Notes: generated by a model not told the origin, from the letters alone. A stretch of 64,000 nucleotides of DNA from Rhodobiaceae bacterium (GCA_020637895.1 JACKJP010000005.1:219739-283738), one strand, 5' to 3'; counted from the first letter of the stretch, positions 51,896-60,930 are shown. Program-made: numbers and translations.

Positions 51896-54025
51896 ATGAC
51901 CGACGACGCGGCGAATTCGCTTTCGGCAGACGCCAACCGCGAACCAAGGCCGGGCGCAGCCGCTATCGACGCCCTTTTTAACGCCCGTTCGGTGGCGATC
52001 ATTGGTGCCTCGGGCGAGCCAACCAAGCTCAGTTCGATGCCAGTCCTCGCGATGGAGAAGCTTGGATTCGCCGGCAAGCTGACCGCCGTTAATCCGCGCT
52101 ATCAAAATATCGGTAGGTGGCCGTGCGTGGAAAGCATCGACCAGCTTCCGGAAGGCGTCGAGGCTGCGATTATTCTATTGCCGGCAGCTGCGGCTGTCGA
52201 AGCGGCGCAGGTGCTCGTGGAGCGCGGCGTAAAGGCGCTGGTGATTGTGGCTCAGGGCTTCGGCGAATCGGGGCCTGAAGGCCAGGAGCGAGAGGCCCGG
52301 CTTGTTGCGCTCGCGCGCGAACATGATGTCGCCATATGCGGGCCAAATACCAACGGCCTGGCAAATATCGCAAACGGCCTTGGACTATCGTTCGCGCCTG
52401 CATTGCTGTCTGACGACAAGGTGCCTGCCGGCCGGGTGAGCATCATCTCTCAAAGCGGCGCAATCATCAGCACGATCCTTAGCAAGACGAACGGTCGCGG
52501 GGTGGGAATTGCCAAATTCGTATCCTGCGGCAACGAACTGACATTGGGAATGGCGGATTTCCTGCACTACTTCGCCGCTGACCCAGAGACCGACACGATC
52601 CTGCTATACGTTGAAGCCGTTCGCGATCCGGCCGGGCTGAAGGCGGCGCTTCGTGCCTGCCGTGCCGCAGGCAAGAGGGTCGTGGCTATGAAGGCTGGCG
52701 AGTCCGATGGCGGCAAGAAGGCGGCGCTCTCACATACCGGCGCGATCGCAGGCTCATACCGCGCCATCCTCGCCTTTCTAAAGAGTGAAGGCGTGGTGGT
52801 GGCGGACGAGCTCGACACCCTTGCCGCGCTCACCGAATGCGTAATGCGACATCCCGTCCCGCTGCCCCAACCGGCAAAGCCAGCCTTTGTTTCCGTCTCG
52901 GGCGGATATGCAGCGCTCGCAGCCGACTGCATGGCAAGACTCGGCCTTGCGCTTTACGATCTTTCCGAACGGGCGAAGGCGGAATTGAAAGCGCTGCCGA
53001 TTCAAAGCCATCCGCTCAACCCATATGACACCGCTGCGCAGCATGCGATCATCACACAGGTCTTCGATGTGTTCAGGCGCGATGGTTTCAACCAGATGAT
53101 GGTGGGCCTGACGCCGCTGGCCGAACCGGTCCGCGAGATCATGCAGCCGATGCTGATTGAAGCCAGGAAGAGTCAGTTCGCCGAGCTTTATGTATTCGCC
53201 CCAGGCATGCCCATCGACGAAATCCGCCAGCTCCAGGCAGCGAACATCGTCGTGTCGGAGTCGTTGTGGCCGCAAATGCAGGCACTCAAGGCGATGCAGG
53301 AGGTCTCAACGACCGAGCCTCCCCCCCGGTCAGACCGCAAACCGCTTTCTGAAATTAGCCTGCCGAAGGACAAGCGTGGGCTTCTCAATGAAGCCGAAGG
53401 AAAAAAGCTGCTTGCAGCTCTCGGAATCGAGACCCCCTGCGGACGCGTCGTTACGCGCTCTCCTGCCATGGCCGACTTCGCCGGCCTTGCCCGGCCACTC
53501 GCGCTTAAAGGGCTTTCGTCGCGTATCGCCCACAAAACAGAACATGAACTCGTCGCGCTGAACCTCACCACGGACAAAGAGATTGCCGCTGCTTGCTCCA
53601 CGATCACGGCGGCACTTCTGCAAGCAGACCCAAACAGCCCCGGAATTCTCGCCGAGGAAATGGCAGAGGGAGGCCTAGAGGCCATCATTGGAATGCGACG
53701 TGACCCTGTAGCGGGACCTGTCATGGTGATAGGAGCTGGCGGCATTCTCTCCGAACTGCTCGATGATGCCAGCATCGTACTCGCGCCATTTGACGCTAGT
53801 GAGATTCGCCGTCAATTGGCGGACACACGCTTCGGAAAGCTACTCAACGGATACCGCGGCAGAACCTACGACATTGATGCGTTGATCGCAGCAGTATGCA
53901 CTGTCGGCCAATGGTCATTGAACGAACCGGTTGTTGACGAGATAGACATCAACCCGGTTCTAGTGCGCAAGGCAGGGGACGGGATCGTCGCTTTGGACGC
54001 CAAAGTTTACCTAGCGTGTGATTGA
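51896..54025 (+). CDS. Acyl-CoA synthetase, NDP-forming
   Basis: A 709-residue ligase with a CoA-binding domain (NARSVAIIGASGEPTK), GPNTNGLAN, the phospho-His loop ALSHTGAIAGS (near residue 283), and a C-terminal ATP-grasp domain ending EPVVDEIDINPVL. It forms an acyl-CoA with ADP release. It has the same domain order as the protein at 6857-9019 but is clearly diverged. GGGGGAAAA precedes the ATG. It is probably in one transcript with the acyl-CoA dehydrogenase and is the last catabolic gene before the mobile-element stretch. Confidence 0.92.
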   Translation: MTDDAANSLSADANREPRPGAAAIDALFNARSVAIIGASGEPTKLSSMPVLAMEKLGFAGKLTAVNPRYQNIGRWPCVESIDQLPEGVEAAIILLPAAAAVEAAQVLVERGVKALVIVAQGFGESGPEGQEREARLVALAREHDVAICGPNTNGLANIANGLGLSFAPALLSDDKVPAGRVSIISQSGAIISTILSKTNGRGVGIAKFVSCGNELTLGMADFLHYFAADPETDTILLYVEAVRDPAGLKAALRACRAAGKRVVAMKAGESDGGKKAALSHTGAIAGSYRAILAFLKSEGVVVADELDTLAALTECVMRHPVPLPQPAKPAFVSVSGGYAALAADCMARLGLALYDLSERAKAELKALPIQSHPLNPYDTAAQHAIITQVFDVFRRDGFNQMMVGLTPLAEPVREIMQPMLIEARKSQFAELYVFAPGMPIDEIRQLQAANIVVSESLWPQMQALKAMQEVSTTEPPPRSDRKPLSEISLPKDKRGLLNEAEGKKLLAALGIETPCGRVVTRSPAMADFAGLARPLALKGLSSRIAHKTEHELVALNLTTDKEIAAACSTITAALLQADPNSPGILAEEMAEGGLEAIIGMRRDPVAGPVMVIGAGGILSELLDDASIVLAPFDASEIRRQLADTRFGKLLNGYRGRTYDIDALIAAVCTVGQWSLNEPVVDEIDINPVLVRKAGDGIVALDAKVYLACD

Positions 54026-54255
54026 ATTACCGAGCCGGGAGCCCTGACGAATAACCCCGCTGATGCGCACGTCGGTGATTACAGCTGACCAACTATGCCT
54101 CCGCTTACTCGCTCAACATGTGGCAAAACTGGTAAAATGCCACGAGTTCGGTCGCACGGCGGATAGCCTGCCGGTTGAGCTTGGGGACGAAATGAAAAAA
54201 GCAAAGCTTTAATCTTTGATGGCAGACGATGACCTGCTCCCCGGATTGTCCCCGT

Positions 54256-54384
54256 TTATAAGTTAGCCTTGTTCACGTTGTGGTCCATCACGGACTGGGT
54301 TGCAAACTCGTTCGGGGTGAGCCCGTCCAGATTTGTGTGCGGTCGGTTCAGATTGTAGTCGAGCTTGCGTTGCCCCTTCGAAAC
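54256..54384 (-). mobile_element. IS3-family transposase OrfB, C-terminal remnant
   Basis: Read leftward, the frame gives KLDYNLNRPHTNLDGLTPNEF, the end of IS3-family DDE transposases (usual form DYN..RPH..L..LTP.EF), closing with TAA at 54256-54258. Only about 40 residues remain. The intervals 54026-54255 and 54385-54579 hold nothing else I can assign. Confidence 0.75.
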
Positions 54385-54579
54385 CTAAGCGTCGAACAGT
54401 AGACCTCTACATTCTCCGCGCCTGTTGGAGCCGGGTATACATTGTACGCCAGACATTTACGCTCGCGTTCGCCATTAATATTATTGCTTTTGCAAAAATT
54501 ACATTGACATTCTCGTTCGAGCGAGAGTTCGTATACCGATAATAACCACTATAATTAAATTTTAAACAAGGCTTACAGC

Positions 54580-55296
54580 ATGAAAATACTGAAAACTGAG
54601 ATTTCGACACTAAAACCCTGGGCGAAGAACGCACGCACCCACTCAAAGAAGCAGCTGCGGCAGATCGCCGACAGCATCAGAGAGTTCGGCTTCACCAATC
54701 CGGTCCTCATCGACAATGAGAATACCATCCTCGCCGGTCATGGCAGGGTTGAGGCTGCAAAGCTTCTCGGTATGAAGGAAGTCCCATGCGTCAGGCTGGA
54801 AAGCCTGAACGAGGAACAGAAGCGCGCTTATGTCCTCGCGGACAACAAGCTTGCCCTCAATGCAGGCTGGGACGAGGAGTTGCTAGCCGAAGAGCTGAAG
54901 GCACTCATTGACATCGACCTTGGCTTCGATATCGGCATCACCGGCTTCTCGCTGCCCGAGATCGACGGGCTCATCGAAGCCTTCCACGTCGAAGAAGCGG
55001 GCGATCCGCGCGATGATGTTGTTCCCGAGGAAGGCAACTGCACCGCCCGATGCCGGCCCGGTGACATCTGGCAATTAGGCCCACACCGCCTCGCCTGCGG
55101 CAACTCGCTCGAAGCACAGATCGTCGCCGAACGGACCTGTCTATGGTGCGGCGACAGCTTCGTCGCCACGCTGCCGCACGCAGCGTTCTGCTGTCCCGAC
55201 CATAAAGCCAGCGCCGCCCGGCTCCGCAGACCGAGAAAGAATCCCCGACCGATATCGCCGGAGATCTTCGACTACATCGTCAGGATGGTGGCTTAG
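54580..55296 (+). CDS. ParB-domain protein, truncated ParB-DNA methylase with foreign zinc-knuckle tail
   Basis: A 238-residue protein. Residues 1-100 are a ParB/sulfiredoxin-like domain (NARTHSKKQLRQIADSIREF, FTNPVLIDNENTILAGHGRVEAAK). The following RPGDIWQLGPHRLACGNS is the junction that in phage and island proteins leads into an N6-adenine methylase domain (usual GDxWxLGxHRLLCGDS). Here the methylase is absent. The chain continues as CLWCGDSFVATLPHAAFCCPDH, a Cys/His zinc-knuckle-like tail. It is probably a deletion fusion with doubtful function. AAGG precedes the ATG. The stop overlaps the end of the opposing gene by four bases. Confidence 0.75.
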   Translation: MKILKTEISTLKPWAKNARTHSKKQLRQIADSIREFGFTNPVLIDNENTILAGHGRVEAAKLLGMKEVPCVRLESLNEEQKRAYVLADNKLALNAGWDEELLAEELKALIDIDLGFDIGITGFSLPEIDGLIEAFHVEEAGDPRDDVVPEEGNCTARCRPGDIWQLGPHRLACGNSLEAQIVAERTCLWCGDSFVATLPHAAFCCPDHKASAARLRRPRKNPRPISPEIFDYIVRMVA

Positions 55297-55574
55297 GGCT
55301 CCACACTCGATATGAACCGATACTCACGAGGCTGAACCTCAAAGCCCGTCACTGAAATCATCTTCGATGAGCGTGCCACGCGCTCCATCTGTGCATTCAG
55401 CGCAAGGGCAGCCATATCACGAAAGTGATTTCCCACCTCTTCCAATATGTTTGCGTAGGTATCTGACCTCCCACATTCCCGGCAGGCAAATACACTGTCA
55501 TCCGCTGGCTCATCTGGGCCCTGCACCGGAACCTTACATTTCCCGCATAGAGCCTGCGCCTGAACTTCACTCAT
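55293..55574 (-). CDS. Small zinc-ribbon hypothetical protein
   Basis: A 93-residue protein with two CxxC pairs (CGKCKVPVQG and FACRECGRSD) about 20 residues apart, a typical treble-clef/zinc-ribbon spacing, followed by a helical segment. ATG 55574 follows GAGGACAAG. Proteins of this kind are common as accessory genes in rhizobial prophages and islands; function unknown. Confidence 0.6.
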   Translation of the reverse strand: MSEVQAQALCGKCKVPVQGPDEPADDSVFACRECGRSDTYANILEEVGNHFRDMAALALNAQMERVARSSKMISVTGFEVQPREYRFISSVEP

Positions 55575-55734
55575 GATTCTTGTCCTCTTTCCGGTACCGT
55601 GGCGCACGTCAAGCAGGAGGGCAAGAGGCCTGAGGAAAACGGGGATATGGATGATTTGCTTATGTCGATGCGCTGGCGAGAGTCGCATGGTGCGACGATG
55701 AGTCGGACGCCCGTCAGCCAGTTATCATAATACG

Positions 55735-55956
55735 ATGTCCCGAGGTCCGGCGCGATTCACCCAAGCAGATCTCAGGCGAGCCCTCCGGGCAGCGAAGGCC
55801 GAAGGCTTCGAAGTCAGGCGATGTTTGATCCATCCTGACGGCCGCATTGAGCTTGAGTTCGGTGGCGGCGCCCAAGCGCGAACTGCTTTTGACGAATGGA
55901 TCAAAAGCGAGGAGGGCCGCCGAGAAGGTCCGCGATCAAGAAGGCCTCGGAAATGA
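55735..55956 (+). CDS. Small hypothetical protein, phage/island type
   Basis: A 73-residue basic protein starting SRGPARFTQADLRRALRAAK and continuing AEGFEVRRCLIHPDGRIELEF. This opening is common among short ORFs in alphaproteobacterial prophages; no function is known. There is no strong ribosome site, so confidence is moderate. The interval 55957-56210 shows nothing definite. Confidence 0.55.
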   Translation: MSRGPARFTQADLRRALRAAKAEGFEVRRCLIHPDGRIELEFGGGAQARTAFDEWIKSEEGRREGPRSRRPRK

Positions 55957-56210
55957 AGGCCGCCCTTTTTATGCGTCCATTTTGTCAATCGTAGCGCGAT
56001 ACTGCTGTGCAACTCACCAACGCTGGGTCGATCACATTTCAGTGTCGCTAGAGCCACACTATGGAACTTTCGGACTTTACGCTTATTTCACTTAGTGCGT
56101 TTATTTCGAATATGCGTGACAGCATAAGAACGAATTGATACGAACGACACAAACGAGAATGAAGGGGAACAAACGCCCCTCACAAAATGATCAACAACAG
56201 GAGAATGAAC

Positions 56211-56672
56211 ATGCTTGCGCTCATGGATCAAACGCACGAACCGTTTGTCGCGGATGAGGCGGAAGCGGTAATCGCCAAGAAGGCCTTGGACCGATTGAAA
56301 GGTGTCTCTGAGGCGGACCTGGTAAAAATAACCGTCGATGGGAAACAGGAAGCCGACATCATCGTCCCATTGCCGCGGCGAGCCGTGGCGCTCATATGCG
56401 ATGTATTGGAAGCGATGGCGAATAGAACGCCGGTGTCGCTGATTCCGCATGAGGCGGAACTGACGACGCAGCAGGCGGCCGACTATCTAAACGTGTCTCG
56501 ACCATATCTCATTCGAGAGATTGAGGCCGAGAAGCTGCCATGCCGAAAGGTTGGCACTCATAGGCGTATCAAATTTGCCGACCTCGTCGAGTATGAAAGT
56601 GCTAGCCGAGAGCGGCAGAAGAAAGCCTTGGCGGACCTGAACAAAGAGGCGCTTCGTCTGGGTTTGGAATGA
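56211..56672 (+). CDS. Excisionase-like antitoxin of a PIN-domain toxin-antitoxin pair
   Basis: A 153-residue protein whose C-terminal half carries an excisionase-family helix-turn-helix (LTTQQAADYLNVSRPYLIRE, EAEKLPCRKVGTHRRIKFADL). The N-terminal half (EAVIAKKALDRLKG...DIIVPLPRRAVALICDVLEAMA) probably wraps the toxin. ATG 56211 is preferred, with AGGAGA seven bases upstream. Its stop overlaps the start of the PIN gene as ATGA, the usual antitoxin-first order. It should repress its own operon together with the toxin. Confidence 0.83.
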   Translation: MLALMDQTHEPFVADEAEAVIAKKALDRLKGVSEADLVKITVDGKQEADIIVPLPRRAVALICDVLEAMANRTPVSLIPHEAELTTQQAADYLNVSRPYLIREIEAEKLPCRKVGTHRRIKFADLVEYESASRERQKKALADLNKEALRLGLE

Positions 56673-57250
56673 TATCGACTTTCACCGCTTTCTTTGACGC
56701 AAATGTCTTCTATGGCGCGAGGCTGAGAAGCCTCGTGCTCTATGTTGCGCTAACCAAAATCTATCGGGCGCGTTGGTCAAACTTGGTTCACGATGAATGG
56801 ATTCGAAACCTACTCGCTGACCGAACAGACCTCTCCGAAGAGGACCTCCAGTCGACCAGAGATGCGATGGATGCCGCGATCCCTGATTGTTTGGTCGAAG
56901 GTTTCGAGTCGCTAATCGAGTGCATCGAGTTACCCGACCCTGACGACCGACATGTGGTGGCCGCAGCCATAATGACGCGAGCGAACGTCATTGTGTCTTT
57001 CAACCTGAAAGACTTCCCTGAAGAAGCGTTGGCGCCATACAGGCTTCACGCCCGGCACCCCGACGAGTTCCTTATTGAAGCTTATGACATCGCGCCGGCC
57101 ATATTCGTTGAAGCAGCCCGAGAAGACTTCCTCCACTATGGCAATCCGCCGCTAGAGTTCGACGAATATCTCGACTCATTGAAGCGCGGCGGTGTGCCGA
57201 TGATCGCCGAGAAGCTACGCCCTCTCCAAGTTCTGATCGTGGACCAATAA
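56669..57250 (+). CDS. PIN-domain toxin (putative ribonuclease)
   Basis: A 193-residue PIN-domain protein. The acidic residues of the nuclease centre appear in FFDANVFYG (Asp10) and DPDDRHVVAAAIMTRANVIVSFNLKDFP. This HVVAAA...VSFNLKDF block is typical of larger VapC-like toxins. It would cleave RNA when freed from the antitoxin encoded just upstream. A C-terminal extension of about 60 residues goes beyond the minimal domain. Such pairs help stabilise genomic islands. Confidence 0.85.
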   Translation: MISTFTAFFDANVFYGARLRSLVLYVALTKIYRARWSNLVHDEWIRNLLADRTDLSEEDLQSTRDAMDAAIPDCLVEGFESLIECIELPDPDDRHVVAAAIMTRANVIVSFNLKDFPEEALAPYRLHARHPDEFLIEAYDIAPAIFVEAAREDFLHYGNPPLEFDEYLDSLKRGGVPMIAEKLRPLQVLIVDQ

Positions 57251-57372
57251 CCCCACAGGAGGCTTGCTTCACGTCACAACCATGTCGCACCCATGTTGCG
57301 TGGACTTGCCGGCATTCAGCGTAAGTCATTGAAAACACGTGATAGCCATTGCAACACGACGCGACATGAAAA

Positions 57373-57404
57373 AGCCGCCTGACGGAATGCCGGCGGCTCT
57401 TTAT
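57373..57404 (+). terminator. probable Rho-independent terminator
   Basis: AGCCGCC and GGCGGCT form a seven-base-pair stem with a 12-base loop, followed by CTTTAT. It lies about 120 bases after the PIN toxin stop. Confidence 0.55.
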
Positions 57405-57428
57405 CAAACTGATTTTATTGATTTTTCT

Positions 57429-57510
57429 GGCTGGCTGTGCTGGCAGTCCCTGTAAACGCGTCTCTGTGCGATAGTTCCCTGAAAACCGGGAAAATACAGG
57501 GAAAAATCCC
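57429..57510 (+). repeat. att-like repeat, right copy
   Basis: Starts GGCTGGCTGTGCTGGCAGTC, one mismatch in 20 to 26796-26815, then CGCGTCTC and TTCCCT/AGGGAA tracts as in the left copy. It is in the same orientation and lies just past the toxin-antitoxin pair. From here to 57835 there is nothing else I can assign. Confidence 0.5.
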
Positions 57511-57835
57511 AACTTTCACCTCGTGCACTTTTACTCGGCCCAGAAAGCTCTTTAATTATAACATGATACGATCATATTCCCTGAACACCGTAACAGGGAT
57601 TTTATTGGAGCGAGCAAGGAATTTTCAAAAGCAAGTGTTCGAAACAAGCATCGCTGAAACGTTCTAGAAATTCGCGCACTGCAGCCGGACACAAATGCCC
57701 TACATACTACGATTTTCTTGACTAACGCCGCTTTTTCGTATCATTTTGTGTGGCGCGGGCGATCCTTCGAATGGGAGTTTCGACCCTCCGGCATCGATAT
57801 GGTGTGGAAGAGACTCGCTGAAAGGGAAAGCTTAA

Positions 57836-58678
57836 ATGTCCAAAGGCAATCGAACCTGGCTGATCACTGGATGCGACAAAGGCATGGGTGAACGGATCGC
57901 CGAAGCAGCCTTGCGGCAAGGAGACAACGTCGCTGCGACTCTGCTGAGCCAAACCGAAACAGGGCCTCTGAGCACTGCGTTCGATGGCCGCTGCAGATAT
58001 TATCATCTGGACATGCGCGATCTCGATTCGATCGCGCCGACTGTCTCAAGAATTGAGGCCGACTTTGGCAAGATCGATGTCCTCGTAAACAATGCCGGAT
58101 ACGGCCTCGTTGGCGCAGCAGAGGAAACGACCGAAAGCGAATACAGGCCGCTGTTCGATGTCAATTTTTTCGGAATGACCGAGATCACGAAGGCGGTCTT
58201 GCCGGGAATGCGCAGCCGTCGGCACGGCCATATCATCAGCACTGCCTCCCAAGTCGGCTTCGTCGCGATGGTCGGATACGCGTACTACAGTGCAAGCAAG
58301 TTTGCGATGGAAGGCTTCTGTGAGGCCCTCGCCGTGGAAACGGCTCCGCTGGGCATTAAAGTGACAATTCTGGAGCCCGGTGCGGTGCGCACCGACTTTG
58401 CCGGCGGGTCGATGAAATCTGCCAAGCGTTCGATCGAAGATTACGCAAGCACAGCCGGGAGGGTGCGTCAGTTGGTCAAAGACAATAACGGACTGCAGCC
58501 CAACGATCCGCAAAAGATTGCTGAGGCGATTTGCACGATAGCGAATGACGAAGCGCCGCCCTTGCGCCTCGTGCTGGGCCTTGATGCGCTCGCCGCTATT
58601 GAGAAGAAGCTGGATAGAACCAGGAAAACAATCGACCAGTGGCGTGATTTGGCATCCAGCGTGGGATTCGACGCTTGA
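57836..58678 (+). CDS. SDR-family oxidoreductase, classical
   Basis: A 280-residue short-chain dehydrogenase with TGCDKGMG, NNAG, STASQVG and YYSASK, and a C-terminal extension ending KTIDQWRDLASSVGFDA. Proteins with this tail are often annotated as 17beta-HSD-like or retinol-type oxidoreductases. AAAGGG precedes the ATG. It is monocistronic so far as I can see, followed directly by a decayed MaoC gene. Substrate unknown. Confidence 0.87.
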   Translation: MSKGNRTWLITGCDKGMGERIAEAALRQGDNVAATLLSQTETGPLSTAFDGRCRYYHLDMRDLDSIAPTVSRIEADFGKIDVLVNNAGYGLVGAAEETTESEYRPLFDVNFFGMTEITKAVLPGMRSRRHGHIISTASQVGFVAMVGYAYYSASKFAMEGFCEALAVETAPLGIKVTILEPGAVRTDFAGGSMKSAKRSIEDYASTAGRVRQLVKDNNGLQPNDPQKIAEAICTIANDEAPPLRLVLGLDALAAIEKKLDRTRKTIDQWRDLASSVGFDA

Positions 58679-58699
58679 TCGGACAGCGCCTATCCAAAT

Positions 58700-59154
58700 T
58701 CAACCGCTACACGCTTCAGTGAATACCCGGTAGGGCAGACTGTTTGACGTTTCTGTTTGACATATCTACCGCAAATGCCCACGAAGCGAGGCGGAAATTT
58801 TGCCTTAGAATTGCTTACTAGAACTGCCGCATCATCCGGTTTCTCGAGAGTGCTCAGCCGTATCCGTTCTGCGCCAGTGAGCTGGGCCTTCCCCTCATGC
58901 ATGGCCTGCAGACCCGAACGAGCCATACGCTTGGCACCGGCATCGCCCTGATTGGCTGGGACGGGATCCGCTACACCGCGCCGATCCTGCTTGGCGACAC
59001 GGTTCGGACGTTCTGGCAGACGACCGAAACACGCAAAAGCAGGAGCCGGCCGGATGCTGGCATCGTGGTGGAGCGGCTGGAACTCCATAATCAGAAAGAC
59101 GCCTGCGTTCTGGTGGGCGAAGTCGCGCTTCTGGTTTCGAAACGACCGGCCTGA
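58700..59154 (+). pseudogene. Decayed MaoC-family hydratase gene
   Basis: Codons from about 58712 read RFSEYPVGQTV, the usual MaoC opening, then hit TGA at 58745. After a frame change, 58822-59154 reads on without a start codon through ASELGLPLMHGLQT, GTGIALIGWDGIRYTAPILL and GDTVRTFWQT, the second half of a hotdog hydratase. The catalytic D-x(5)-H loop is lost in between. An ATG at 58897 could give an 85-residue fragment but no working enzyme. Confidence 0.7.
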
Positions 59155-59169
59155 AGATCAAACCGAACG

Positions 59170-60825
59170 TCAGGCCGTTCGCTCGGTCTTTTCCGGTTTG
59201 GACCAGTTCTCGGCGGTGATCTTTTCGGCGGCAATCCATTCCAGGATGACGTTCTTCTGGATCTTGCCCGTTGCCGTCAGCGGATACTCGTTCACGAAGA
59301 ACCACTTCTCAGGCGTCTTCTGCGGCGACAGGTTGGCCCGGCAATGCGCATAAAGCTCGTCGACGGAAGGAAGCGCGCTTTGGTTCGTTGCGAGAACGAC
59401 GGCGGCAACCACTTCTCCCCATTGCTCACTCGGCACGCCGACCACGGCGATCTGCCCAACGGCGGGATGATCGAACAGCACGTTCTCGATTTCCTGCGGA
59501 TAGAGGTTCATGCCGCCGCGAATGATCATCTCCTTGAGGCGGCCGGTGATCTTGAAATAGCCGCGCTCGTCCATCGTTCCCAGATCACCCGTGCGCAGCC
59601 ATCCATCGGGCATGAGTACGGCAGCGGTGGCTTCCGGCTGACCGTAATAGCCTTTCATCGGCATGAAGCCGCGCACCCAGATTTCACCCACCGTGTTGAC
59701 CGGCTGGGTTTCCAGCGTGACCGGATCGACGATCTTCACCTCGGAATGGGGCGCTGGCTTGCCGACCGTTTCCGTCTGGTCCTTCACCGTGTCGGCCGGC
59801 GAGGTTTCCAGAAAAGGTCCGTTGCTTTCCGTCAGCCCGTACATGATGGAAAAGCCGCAACCGAAGGCTTCCTGCGCGCGGTTGACGAGCGCTGCGGGAA
59901 CGTTCGCCGCGCCGGACAGGATCGTCAGCAGGCTGCTGCAGTCGCGCCGGGCGCAATCGGGATGCTCGAGCAGCGCCAGGATCATCGTCGGCACGATCAG
60001 TGTGGTCTCAACGCGCTCTTCCTCGAACAACTCCAGCATCAGGCCGGGATTGAATTCCTGCATGAGGACGAAGGTGCCCCGCATCACATAGGCGCCGATC
60101 TCGGCAACGATGTCGCCGGCGATATGAAACATCGGCATCGCATTCAGCCATACGCCGCCATCGGGAAACCCCGCGCGAAGCGCAATGTTACGCGATGTAT
60201 TGATGACCCCGCGATGGTGCAGGCATGCCCCTTTCGGGAAACCGGTCGTGCCGGACGTATACTGGATCTGCACGATGTCGGTCAGGGCAGGATTTGGCAG
60301 TTCGACGGAAGGGTCCGCCGACTTGAGCAGCGCCTCATAGTCGGCCACACGCACCGTTTCACGTAGCAGCGGCAGATTGGGGCGCACCGCATCGAAAATC
60401 GCCTTCAGATCCTTGCCGCGCGAGCTGTCCGCATAAATGAGCCCCGAGGATTCGGAGTTCTTCAGCACGAATTCCACTTCCCGCGCTGTATAGGCGGGGT
60501 TGATAGGCACGAGGATGAGGCCAGCGAAATTGACAGCGTGCTGGAAGATCAGCCATTCGGGCGTGTCGGGCGCAAGCATGCCGATCCGCTCGCCGGGCCT
60601 GAATTGTCTGAGAAGCGCGTGCGCCAGCGTTTCGGCCTCGTCGACAAGTTCGCGGTAGGTCCAGCGCCGGCGGTTCGCGGCACCGGAAATGCCTTCCACC
60701 AGCGCCAGCCGGTCCGGCACCTCGCGCGCGTTCTTGCGCATAAGTTCGCCGAGGGTGATTTCCAGAAGATCCTGTGACGTGTCCGCAGGGAAATGGGATT
60801 GAGTAAAAGTGACAGCCTTCGTCAC
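59170..60825 (-). CDS. AMP-forming acyl-CoA ligase
   Basis: A 551-residue adenylate-forming ligase with QIQYTSGTTGFPKGA, MYGLTESNGPF, RTGDLGTMDERGYFKITGR and LTATGKIQKNVI, with the catalytic Lys in the last. It has the length and order of FadD-like enzymes for medium or cyclic acids. The start is GTG 60825, with GGGAGG six bases upstream. It converges on the decayed MaoC gene, and its own upstream neighbour on the same strand is an atypical SDR, 105 bases away. Confidence 0.92.
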   Translation of the reverse strand: MTKAVTFTQSHFPADTSQDLLEITLGELMRKNAREVPDRLALVEGISGAANRRRWTYRELVDEAETLAHALLRQFRPGERIGMLAPDTPEWLIFQHAVNFAGLILVPINPAYTAREVEFVLKNSESSGLIYADSSRGKDLKAIFDAVRPNLPLLRETVRVADYEALLKSADPSVELPNPALTDIVQIQYTSGTTGFPKGACLHHRGVINTSRNIALRAGFPDGGVWLNAMPMFHIAGDIVAEIGAYVMRGTFVLMQEFNPGLMLELFEEERVETTLIVPTMILALLEHPDCARRDCSSLLTILSGAANVPAALVNRAQEAFGCGFSIMYGLTESNGPFLETSPADTVKDQTETVGKPAPHSEVKIVDPVTLETQPVNTVGEIWVRGFMPMKGYYGQPEATAAVLMPDGWLRTGDLGTMDERGYFKITGRLKEMIIRGGMNLYPQEIENVLFDHPAVGQIAVVGVPSEQWGEVVAAVVLATNQSALPSVDELYAHCRANLSPQKTPEKWFFVNEYPLTATGKIQKNVILEWIAAEKITAENWSKPEKTERTA

Positions 60826-60930
60826 GGCTAGCCTCCCGACCGGCGCCTTGAGCGCTCTGTGTTTCCGTCTATCGCACCATGTATATACGAACAGGCGCGC
60901 ATTTGTCGTTTAGACCTTTCAACCCGCCCA

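Noticed and set aside
54434..54443. GTATACATTG upstream of the ParB-domain gene, resembling the CATGTATACATG operator
   Set aside because: Only the centre and one arm match, and it lies in mobile-element sequence with no catabolic gene downstream.
58690..59088. Leftward 132-codon frame over the decayed MaoC gene
   Set aside because: The rightward strand carries recognisable MaoC segments; the leftward frame is their shadow.
60878..60889. CATGTATATACG upstream of the ligase at 60825
   Set aside because: Spacing of the palindrome arms is shifted by a base and the second arm is absent; not counted with the operator set.
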